Shown here: piece by piece, positions 1 through 5,074 of the stretch
How positions within the stretch are numbered: the stretch's first letter is position 1
Layout: every line of letters starts with the position of its first letter
Assembly: GCA_030629295.1 (NCBI GenBank)
Contig: DAOVPH010000096.1
Span: 1 to 6,365, forward strand
Direction of reading: 5' to 3'
Source: Candidatus Latescibacterota bacterium
GTDB lineage: Bacteria > Latescibacterota > MVCY01
DNA: 6,365 bases
Made by a program: the position numbers and the translations under genes
Notes under the pieces: generated by a model
Databases searched by the model: none
Told to the model about the DNA's origin: nothing
What the model saw: only the letters and a program-made list of their open reading frames with translations

Positions 1-90
1 GATGTCAAATATGCCCTGCATAGAGATGAATCTGTGCAAAGAGATAGATTCCACACCAAAAGCTTGTACTCTTCCTCTTTGAGTCTTACC

Positions 91-113
91 TTCTGAATGC
101 GAAAGCATCAGAA
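91..113. other. Small hairpin with GAAA loop
   Basis: ttctg (91-95) pairs with cagaa (109-113) and atgc (97-100) pairs with gcat (105-108). This leaves one bulged A at 96 and a GAAA (GNRA-type) loop at 101-104, so nine base pairs in all. No T-run follows, so it is not an intrinsic terminator. Its right arm overlaps the first copy of the direct repeat at 107-120. It may be a transcribed RNA element or simply a by-product of the palindromic repeat. Confidence 0.3.
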
Positions 114-141
114 ATCTGAGAGACAATATCAGAAATCTGAG
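107..141. repeat. Two perfect 14-bp direct repeats, 21 bp apart
   Basis: atcagaaatctgag occurs at 107-120 and again at 128-141 without mismatch. Start-to-start spacing is 21 bp, close to two turns of DNA. Each copy contains the dyad TCAGA-AA-TCTGA (5-bp arms, 2-bp centre), the form expected of a binding site for a dimeric regulator. A half copy, atctgag, recurs at 191-197. A regulatory role is inference: the nearest supportable gene start is about 365 bp downstream. Confidence 0.45.
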
Positions 142-296
142 GATTTCGCCGGTTTCCTCACATAAAGTCTTCACAAAAGACCTCTTCCTCATCTGAGATT
201 ATCACGGCCAAGTCTATTCGTAGAGAAGCCAACTCTTGGTCACTGCTGGCCTCTTCTGGTTTGCTTCCATTTGCTTCGAAAATAGCAGCAATAGAT

Positions 297-440
297 GCTC
301 ACCCACCCGTCTTCGGGTGGGCCCAGACGGCCCGGGGACGGGCCTTTGAGCAGAAACTGGGCTGTTTTCATTCTTCGTGGTGCCGACTCCGTCGGCCTGG
401 GCGTTTGCTCAAAAAATTGCGGGCCAATCTTGGCAAGCTG
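297..440 (+). other. Potentially structured leader RNA upstream of gene 1
   Basis: Several helices can be drawn in order. P1 is an 8-bp hairpin (302-309 with 314-321, loop TCTT). P2 is a 5-bp hairpin (329-333 with 340-344). P3 is an 8-bp closing stem (345-352 with 406-413) that abuts P2 directly. P4 is a 6-bp hairpin inside P3 (382-387 with 391-396, loop TCC). The hexamer gcccag (321-326) can pair with either of two identical ctgggc copies (357-362 and 397-402), giving competing or pseudoknotted forms. The 3' end lies about 65 nt before the gene 1 start. It does not match a riboswitch class I recognise and no U-tract follows the stems. High local G+C makes chance pairing likely enough to keep confidence low. 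Confidence 0.35.
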
Positions 441-490
441 GCATGGAGATTGCTTCTACTGTTAAGGAGAAAAGCGTAATCCCAAAGCAG

Positions 491-500
491 AAAGGAGGTG
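491..500 (+). promoter_or_regulatory. Strong Shine-Dalgarno of gene 1
   Basis: AAAGGAGGTG closely matches the complement of the 16S rRNA 3' end and sits five bases before ATG 506 (seven from the GGAGG core). It decides the start against in-frame ATGs upstream at 377 and 443, which have no comparable site and would place about 20-40 unlikely residues before the signal peptide. Confidence 0.85.
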
Positions 501-505
501 GAAAA

Positions 506-1618
506 ATGTCGAAGGTTTTTTTGTCGATTGGATTAGTCCTGGTAGCCCTTTTAATGGTCGGATTCGGCGCCGTAATGGCTCAGGAGGACCCTGAGGTCCC
601 TTCAATAGGTGAGCGGATAGCCCTCCATGGGACGCTGCAGAAGACGGAGGACGGGACCTATATCCTTGAGGGCAAATTCATCCTCCAAAGCCAGCTTGAC
701 CTTGAGCCATACGTTGGCAAAGAGGTAGTTATTAGAGGAAAGTTGATCGCTGAAGACCCTCCTACGGTTGAGGTGTTGGCTATCGAAGAGTGGGTTGCCG
801 AAGAACCAGGAGAGCCTTATACTCCTTCGGTGGGCGATCATATAGACGTCCGGGGCATACTCCAGAAGACAGCCGACGGAACCTACCTCGTTGACGAAGT
901 CGTCCTTCAGAGCAGCACCATCGACCTTGAGCCATATGTTGGTCAATTGGTGTGCGTTAAGGGAGAGGTAATTTCCGAAGATCCGCTTACGATTGAGGTA
1001 GAGGCTATCCAAGGACATGAATATGAACCTCCTGAGGTGCCTCAGGTCGCCCTGGCATGTCTCCACGGCGTGCTCCAGAAGACGGCTGCTGGGGGATATA
1101 CCTTAGAGAACTCTGAAGGCCGTCCTTCTCCGGTCTCAGGTGTTATCCTCCAGAGCAGCACCATCGACCTTGAAGAATGGGTCGGCAAGGAAGTATGCCT
1201 CAGGGGAGAGGTTGTCTCCGAAGATCCTCTCACGATCGAAGTGTTGGGTATTAAAGAGTACGAGGACACCAACGAGCCTGGGATCGGCGAGGTTCCTCCC
1301 CAGACAATAGGTGCTCACGGGACGCTCCTGAAGAGGGATGACGGCACCTACACCCTTGATGACAGGATTATCCTTCAGAGTAGCACTATTGACCTTGAAG
1401 AATGGGTTGGCATGGAGGTAGTCATCAAGGCAGAGGTAACCCCCGCAGAGCCTGAGCCCGTCCTTGAGGTGTTGGCTATCTGTGAGTGGAATTCCGCCGC
1501 TTCTGAGGCCGTCACAGATGGAGAGGAGAGCTACGATGCCGAAACCCTGCGGAAGATGTTAGGCACTACCGCGGTTGAATCCTCCTCTTGGGGTGAAGTA
1601 AAGGTTCTGTTTCGATAA
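506..1618 (+). CDS. Secreted protein with four tandem OB-like repeats and WG tail
   Basis: The 370-residue product starts with a signal peptide (hydrophobic 5-24, likely cleavage near AMA/AQ at 24-26: VMA then QED). Four repeats follow at about 34-96, 108-173, 179-252 and 267-328. Each reads roughly HGxLQKTxDGTYxL, then LQSSTIDLExxVGxxVxxxGEV, then EDPLTIEVLAI. The alternating strands around VG-x-x-V-x-x-x-G resemble small OB-fold domains; this is inference. Repeat period is 74-81 residues. Repeat 3 carries an insert (about 201-211), and single cysteines occur at 150, 185, 231 and 326. A low-complexity acidic linker (about 331-358) leads to the terminal tail SSWGEVKVLFR, shared with the next three genes. 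The gene is followed by its own terminator, so it is probably transcribed apart from gene 2. No enzyme motif is visible; a cell-surface or envelope binding or structural role is the best guess. Function unknown. Confidence 0.88.
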   Translation: MSKVFLSIGLVLVALLMVGFGAVMAQEDPEVPSIGERIALHGTLQKTEDGTYILEGKFILQSQLDLEPYVGKEVVIRGKLIAEDPPTVEVLAIEEWVAEEPGEPYTPSVGDHIDVRGILQKTADGTYLVDEVVLQSSTIDLEPYVGQLVCVKGEVISEDPLTIEVEAIQGHEYEPPEVPQVALACLHGVLQKTAAGGYTLENSEGRPSPVSGVILQSSTIDLEEWVGKEVCLRGEVVSEDPLTIEVLGIKEYEDTNEPGIGEVPPQTIGAHGTLLKRDDGTYTLDDRIILQSSTIDLEEWVGMEVVIKAEVTPAEPEPVLEVLAICEWNSAASEAVTDGEESYDAETLRKMLGTTAVESSSWGEVKVLFR

Positions 1619-1668
1619 AAACTGAGCCCGGTTTTTTCAAAAAGAGGAGGCCGGGCTCTTAGCTTTTT
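1616..1668 (+). terminator. Intrinsic terminator after gene 1
   Basis: A perfect 8-bp GC-rich stem, gagcccgg (1624-1631) with ccgggctc (1651-1658), encloses a 19-nt loop and is followed by TTAGCTTTTT (1659-1668). The stem can be extended through small bulges by CT with AG (1622-1623 with 1661-1662) and A5 with T5. Because A-runs flank the left side, the element could also terminate reverse-strand transcription, though no reverse gene is seen. It separates gene 1 from the gene 2-5 unit. Confidence 0.8.
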
Positions 1669-1675
1669 CGTACTT

Positions 1676-1707
1676 CTGACAAAACTAAACATCTCTTCGG
1701 CTATAAT
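1676..1707 (+). promoter_or_regulatory. Probable sigma70-type promoter for gene 2
   Basis: A perfect TATAAT lies at 1702-1707. The best -35 candidate is ctgaca at 1676-1681 (5 of 6 to TTGACA), but the spacer is 20 bp, longer than the usual 17, so the -35 assignment is uncertain. A start of transcription six to eight bases after the -10 box would leave an untranslated leader of only about ten bases before ATG 1725. Its position directly after a terminator supports a new transcription unit here. Confidence 0.55.
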
Positions 1708-1708
1708 T

Positions 1709-1724
1709 GTAACAGGGTAACAGG
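1709..1724 (+). repeat. Tandem GTAACAGG touching the gene 2 start
   Basis: gtaacagg is repeated exactly at 1709-1716 and 1717-1724, and the second copy ends at the base before ATG 1725. The same octamer touches the ATG of gene 3 and the internal ATG of gene 5. The first copy's AGGG might act as a weak ribosome binding site; the second is too close to do so. Confidence 0.6.
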
Positions 1725-2807
1725 ATGAAGTTTACAAATCTCTTTCTGGCACTGGTAATTGTAATTCTGGGAACACAGTTTGCCAGAGCGGAATTGTGGC
1801 CTGAAATTGATCTGTTTAAACTGGAGATTACAGGCTGTAAGGATGCGAAATTTGGCAAAATAGCCGCTCTGGACGACTATTTGTTTATTACTAATGCAGA
1901 AGGGCCATACACGGACAAAATTTTTGTTCTCAAGCTCTCTGGTTACGGATTGGCTGATCTTGTGGCAGCTAAAGACCTATCTCAACTGAAATATATCACT
2001 GATATTGAGGCTTCTGGCCAAAATCCAATGTACGTATATTTGACCTGCGAATCCAATGGTCTTTTAATATTCGACTTTGATCCTGAATCTAGAGATTTAA
2101 ATCTGACCGGACGTTATGAGTTGCTTGATTACCCCCTAAGTATTTCTGTCAGAGGTTCCTATGCCTACATAACAGACGCAAATGACGGTCTTCATGTATT
2201 AGATATTTCAGATGCAGCAAGGCCTTGTAAAGTTGGGCATTACTCTCCGGGTAATCAGGCCAGTGATGTTTTCCTCTCGGATTCCTATGCGTTTGTGACT
2301 ATCCGTGATTTGGACGTTTATAGCCTCAGAATTGTAGATGCCCATGATCTCCATGAGGTCGGACGCTATGACTTGGGGGTAATCGACGGTACTTCAGGGA
2401 TCTTTGTTTCAGGTTCATATCTCTTTCTGGGATATAATGGCCCTATGTTAGGCGACGGAGAGGTTCTCATACTGGATATTTCGGACATTTCGAATCCCAT
2501 TTGGGTTGGGAACATTCCTGCATATGCTCTCTACCCTACCGTCACTGGAAAGGGGTCTTACGTTTTCGTACTAGATGACTGCGAATTTAAGGTGTTGGGG
2601 ATTTTCAATAAAGAAATTCGTAAGATAGGAAAGTGTTTTACTGGGTGTTGGAATATATGTGTTTCAGAGCATCATGTTTATCTTAGTGGGAGCTCTGGGA
2701 ATCATGGCGGCGAGATTTGGGGGTTGGATATTGCAAGTTTACCAGAGCCTGCCCCTGCCGCAGTAACCACAACAACCTGGGGCGAGCTGAAAACCCTGTT
2801 TAAATAA
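1725..2807 (+). CDS. Secreted LVIVD-repeat beta-propeller-like protein with WG tail
   Basis: The 360-residue product has a signal peptide (residues 1-22, likely cut after ARA). Its body has degenerate LVIVD-type repeats, each ending in a hydrophobic-D-hydrophobic strand followed by NP-x-x-V-G-x. The clearest are GLHVLDISDAARPCKVGHY (155-173), LRIVDAHDLHEVGRY (201-215) and VLILDISDISNPIWVGNI (247-264), with weaker units near 112-131 and 276-292. Such repeats form beta-propellers in exported bacterial proteins and usually act in binding; no catalytic residues are recognised. An Ala/Pro linker (about 340-347) precedes the tail TTWGELKTLFK. ATG 1725 is chosen because it begins the signal peptide and an in-frame TAA lies at 1710-1712. 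It has no good Shine-Dalgarno. It is paralogous to gene 3: both contain GPMLGD (239-244 here) in the same place. It is probably the first gene of a unit running to gene 5. Confidence 0.88.
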   Translation: MKFTNLFLALVIVILGTQFARAELWPEIDLFKLEITGCKDAKFGKIAALDDYLFITNAEGPYTDKIFVLKLSGYGLADLVAAKDLSQLKYITDIEASGQNPMYVYLTCESNGLLIFDFDPESRDLNLTGRYELLDYPLSISVRGSYAYITDANDGLHVLDISDAARPCKVGHYSPGNQASDVFLSDSYAFVTIRDLDVYSLRIVDAHDLHEVGRYDLGVIDGTSGIFVSGSYLFLGYNGPMLGDGEVLILDISDISNPIWVGNIPAYALYPTVTGKGSYVFVLDDCEFKVLGIFNKEIRKIGKCFTGCWNICVSEHHVYLSGSSGNHGGEIWGLDIASLPEPAPAAVTTTTWGELKTLFK

Positions 2808-2813
2808 AAGGAG
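2808..2813 (+). promoter_or_regulatory. Strong Shine-Dalgarno of micro-ORF A
   Basis: AAGGAG starts directly after the gene 2 stop codon and lies seven bases before ATG 2821. The strong site in this gap therefore serves the short peptide, not gene 3, whose start is 80 bp farther on. The same arrangement is seen after genes 3 and 4. Confidence 0.75.
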
Positions 2814-2820
2814 ACTGGAA

Positions 2821-2904
2821 ATGGCAACAATAGGAGTTTGGCATGCCTGCGACAGGAGCGAACAGCTATTCGGAGATAATCATAACAGGGGTGTAACAGG
2901 ATGA
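2821..2904 (+). CDS. 27-residue conserved micro-ORF (peptide family copy A)
   Basis: This short ORF begins MATIGVWHACDRSE, continues with QLFGDNHNR and ends GVTG. It has a strong Shine-Dalgarno and its TGA overlaps the gene 3 ATG as ATGA (2901-2904), a classic arrangement for translational coupling. The peptide matches the first residues of gene 4 (GVWHACDRSE identical) and, more loosely, of gene 5. Compared with gene 4 the ten codons of GVWHACDRSE differ at four bases, all synonymous, and the conserved F, G and H that follow also show synonymous changes; this argues for selection on the peptide. It has one Cys and no hydrophobic segment, so it is not itself a signal peptide. It could be a coupling leader, a free micropeptide, or a fusion domain detached by a length change: the segment is 80 nt here against 102 nt in copies B and C. 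Function unknown. Confidence 0.7.
   Translation: MATIGVWHACDRSEQLFGDNHNRGVTG
2884..2900 (+). repeat. Paired AACAGG before the gene 3 start
   Basis: aacagg occurs at 2884-2889 and 2895-2900; the second is part of gtaacagg (2893-2900), which touches ATG 2901. AGGGGTG at 2887-2893 may also act as a weak ribosome binding site seven bases from the ATG. Confidence 0.55.
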
Positions 2905-3950
2905 ACTTTGCAAAGGTTTTAACATTATTGATAACTGTCCTCCTTTGGGCACAATCTGCTGGAGCTGATTCGGGAGAACAAAACCTACCGCTGGTGGGTT
3001 CTTACCAGGGCGTATGTCTTTACAATATAGCTGTTCAGGATGGCTATTTATTTGCCACAGGGAGGGATGATAAAACACTTTATATTTTCGACGTCTCCAA
3101 CCCCGCTTCGCCTGCCCTTCTGGCAACCGAAGGGCTACCGGGAGAGGCCAGAGACATTCAGGTCTCCAGGAAAAAGACAAAGCTATACATATACCTTGCA
3201 ATTACCCGTTCTGGGCTTTTGACAATATATGAGTTTAACCCTGAATCTGTGAGTTTAACTAATATCCTGAATTATAGTCAGATTGATACTCCTGGGGATC
3301 TCTCAGTCAGGGATTCCTATATCTATGTGCTTGACTGGGGAAGCGGCCTCCGAATTATCGATATTTCAGATATTTCAAACCCTCAGGAGATTGGTTACTA
3401 CAGGGATGAGCAGATTGGCCCTTTTTTTATTTCAGGGTCTTATGCATTTATTGGCAGTGGTTTTGTCATCGCAAGCCTTAAAATTATAGACATCTCCGAT
3501 CCTCGAAATCCATCTGAGGTTGGATGTTATGAAATAGGGCAAATGGATGGTATACATGATGTTTGTGTTTCAGATTCATATGCCTTTGTCTTGTGGGATG
3601 GTCCTATGCTGGGCGATTGTTGTCTTTCCATAATAGATGTTTCAGATATCTTAAGACCTGTTCAAGTTAGTGAACTCTGGTTTGCTTATCTTTATACTTT
3701 ATCTACATTTGATAATTATATCCTCATATTTGGTGATCACGACCTACAAGTGGTTGATATTAGTGATATTGCCAAACCACACAAGGTTAGAAGATACTCG
3801 GTACAAGGTAGTCACGCCGTTGTTTCGGGCTATTACGCTTATGTGGGCAGCCGCCATGACGGGCTTCTGATTTTAGACTGTAGGGAGCTCTGTACAGCAA
3901 CCAATGTGCAACCTATAACTTGGGGCCAAATAAAGGCTCTATTCAGGTGA
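2901..3950 (+). CDS. Secreted LVIVD-repeat beta-propeller-like protein with WG tail (paralog of gene 2)
   Basis: The 349-residue product has a signal peptide (1-22, likely cut after AGA). Six to seven repeats of LVIVD type fill the rest: about 60-77 (YIFDVSNPASP), 105-125, 149-167 (RIIDISDISNPQEIGYY), 192-210 (KIIDISDPRNPSEVGCY), 241-259, 281-299 (QVVDISDIAKPHKVRRY) and 321-330. This number of blades fits a closed propeller. Members are usually surface or periplasmic binding proteins; no catalytic motif is seen. GPMLGD at 234-239 and overall order match gene 2, so the two probably arose by tandem duplication. The protein ends ITWGQIKALFR. Its ATG overlaps the stop of the micro-ORF, so its translation is probably coupled to that peptide. 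The gene is A+T rich compared with genes 1 and 5. Confidence 0.88.
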   Translation: MNFAKVLTLLITVLLWAQSAGADSGEQNLPLVGSYQGVCLYNIAVQDGYLFATGRDDKTLYIFDVSNPASPALLATEGLPGEARDIQVSRKKTKLYIYLAITRSGLLTIYEFNPESVSLTNILNYSQIDTPGDLSVRDSYIYVLDWGSGLRIIDISDISNPQEIGYYRDEQIGPFFISGSYAFIGSGFVIASLKIIDISDPRNPSEVGCYEIGQMDGIHDVCVSDSYAFVLWDGPMLGDCCLSIIDVSDILRPVQVSELWFAYLYTLSTFDNYILIFGDHDLQVVDISDIAKPHKVRRYSVQGSHAVVSGYYAYVGSRHDGLLILDCRELCTATNVQPITWGQIKALFR

Positions 3951-3957
3951 AAGGAGG
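3951..3957 (+). promoter_or_regulatory. Strong Shine-Dalgarno of peptide copy B
   Basis: AAGGAGG begins directly after the gene 3 stop and lies seven bases before ATG 3965. It favours 3965 as the translated start of gene 4 rather than 3920, which would overlap gene 3 by 31 bp without a comparable site. Confidence 0.75.
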
Positions 3958-3964
3958 GATAAAG

Positions 3965-5074
3965 ATGGCAGGAGCAAGGACGGGAGTTTGGCATGCCTGT
4001 GACAGAAGTGAGCATCCCTTTGGTGATGTTCACAAGGCCATACAAACAGGTCGCAACAGGGAGATAATGAAGGTGAAGACCGCAATAAAGATTCTCTATT
4101 TGAGTCTGGTCTTTTTGGTTTCTGTTTCTGAAAGGCTGGATGCTGTTTCCATTTTAGGAGAAGTGGTTGAAGCTTCGGACTACATCTTTACAGGTTGCTA
4201 CATAGGGGGGCGGGAATATGGTAGCACTTTGATCGAAGCTAAGATTAAAGTTATAGAGTGGTTAAAAGGTTCTATACAGCCTGACGAAATTTCTGTAAAA
4301 ATTCCTTGGGGTCCAGAGGGTGAAGATTTACCTGCCCAAGATTGGATCGGAAGGGACTCTTTCCAACGGAAGCCCCTTGCGAAGTTCATAGTATTTGTGA
4401 AAAAAGGACCGGAAGGATTTGAGCTGGCAAAACCGAATTGGAGTGTCTACACCATAGAAAATGGCTGGGTTCTCGGTCTTCACGACCTTGACTGGGCTTT
4501 TTTAGATGAGATTCGAAGCCGTGTGCGAGGTGAGATTTTATGGGATCAACCTGGGCGGATTATGAAAGCTTTTGCAGCAAGTACAAACCAAATTCTAGCT
4601 GGTTACAGCCCATTTGTTATATCAATGATGCACCCGGAGTGGCCAGCAGGTGTGACCTATGCGGTGCTGAGAAACTATGAGGTTGTTTGGAATTCCGAAC
4701 CAGAATATGTTATTCCCCGGGAAGAGGTCTTTTTAATTCAACGTGAGAATTGCACTCTGCCCGTAGCACCTATATGTTATGTCCAAACAGGTGTGGATCG
4801 TTATCTCTACTTAGGTCAGTATATTCCTGTTCTCTTAGATTATTATTCTCCATTCGGCATTACTCTGAAGCACTGTTTTTGGTTTCCTCTAGAAGCGTTT
4901 AGCATTTTTCTTATCAAGGATGGCAAAGTGTACCCTTTTGATTTTTCTGTTCAAGAATTTACCGATGAGATTATCAGATTGAAACAGGGAAGTCCGACAG
5001 GCGTAAGTGTAACAACTTGGGGAGCCGTTAAAAGGCGATTCTCTAACAAAGGAGGTTTAAAATGGCAGCGATGA
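3965..5074 (+). CDS. Peptide copy B fused to a secreted protein of unknown function with WG tail
   Basis: From ATG 3965 the product has 369 residues. Residues 1-34 are the conserved peptide (MAGARTGVWHACDRSE, then HPFGDVHK). A second in-frame ATG at 4067 (residue 35) begins a normal signal peptide, MKVKTAIKILYLSLVFLVSV. Either the mature start is 4067, helped by AGGGAG at 4058-4063, or the signal peptide carries a long pre-extension. The body begins VVEASDYIFTGCYIG, continues with IKVIEWLKGSIQPDEISVKI and has KFIVFVKKGPEGF. This layout resembles a widespread uncharacterised exported domain with the pattern 'SD-x-I-hydrophobic-x-G ... V-hydrophobic-x-W/V-LKG ... FLVFLK'. The second half (from about 170) is unrecognised. 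TTWGAVKRRF is present near the C-terminus, but the stop at the usual place is missing and nine to ten further residues are encoded across the next Shine-Dalgarno. The gene overlaps gene 5 by 13 bp. Confidence 0.82.
   Translation: MAGARTGVWHACDRSEHPFGDVHKAIQTGRNREIMKVKTAIKILYLSLVFLVSVSERLDAVSILGEVVEASDYIFTGCYIGGREYGSTLIEAKIKVIEWLKGSIQPDEISVKIPWGPEGEDLPAQDWIGRDSFQRKPLAKFIVFVKKGPEGFELAKPNWSVYTIENGWVLGLHDLDWAFLDEIRSRVRGEILWDQPGRIMKAFAASTNQILAGYSPFVISMMHPEWPAGVTYAVLRNYEVVWNSEPEYVIPREEVFLIQRENCTLPVAPICYVQTGVDRYLYLGQYIPVLLDYYSPFGITLKHCFWFPLEAFSIFLIKDGKVYPFDFSVQEFTDEIIRLKQGSPTGVSVTTWGAVKRRFSNKGGLKWQR
4045..4060 (+). repeat. Paired AACAGG before the internal gene 4 start
   Basis: aacagg occurs at 4045-4050 and 4055-4060, six bases before ATG 4067. 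It matches the hexamer pairs before genes 2 and 3 but with GAGATA inserted between the last copy and ATG. The continuation AGGGAG (4058-4063) could serve as a ribosome binding site for 4067. Confidence 0.45.
5048..5055 (+). promoter_or_regulatory. Strong Shine-Dalgarno of peptide copy C
   Basis: AAAGGAGG lies six bases before ATG 5062 and inside the last codons of gene 4, where it is read as part of the extra C-terminal residues. It decides 5062 as the start of gene 5. Confidence 0.8.

Larger units (their letters stand above)
1..296. other. Upstream region without a recognisable gene
   Basis: I see no supportable gene here. Frame 1 on the + strand is open from the window edge to a TGA at 94-96 and could be the last 31 codons of an upstream gene, but the peptide resembles nothing I know and a second short ORF (ATG at 2) overlaps it, so neither is called. 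The stretch contains a 14-bp direct repeat and a small hairpin (listed separately), plus a pyrimidine-rich nonamer ctcttcctc at 69-77 and again at 182-190, each followed closely by a GAG-ending motif. No convincing promoter pair was found by eye. Confidence 0.4.

Noticed and set aside
107..141. CRISPR array
   Set aside because: Only two 14-bp copies with a 7-bp gap; repeat and spacer lengths do not fit CRISPR.
261..289. Possible promoter for gene 1 (TTGCTT with an A+T-rich -10 like segment)
   Set aside because: The -35 is weak and no acceptable -10 sits at 16-18 bp spacing.
302..321. P1 hairpin as a terminator of an upstream gene
   Set aside because: The 8-bp stem is strong but is followed by GCCCAGACGG, with no T-run.
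261..479. 72-codon open frame in the gene 1 leader
   Set aside because: Arg/Leu-rich composition of a chance frame through G+C-rich hairpins, with no ribosome site and no recognisable domain.
377..505. Upstream in-frame extension of gene 1 from ATG 377 or 443
   Set aside because: Neither ATG has a Shine-Dalgarno, the segment overlaps the helix-rich leader, and ATG 506 has an excellent site and begins the signal peptide.
602..1318. Reverse-strand open frames across the gene 1 repeats
   Set aside because: They repeat with the same period as the forward repeats, which explains them as antisense shadows; no ribosome sites support them.
3920..3964. Gene 4 start at ATG 3920
   Set aside because: It would overlap the gene 3 tail codons and translate through the strong Shine-Dalgarno that serves ATG 3965; the first 15 residues lack any similarity to the other peptide copies.
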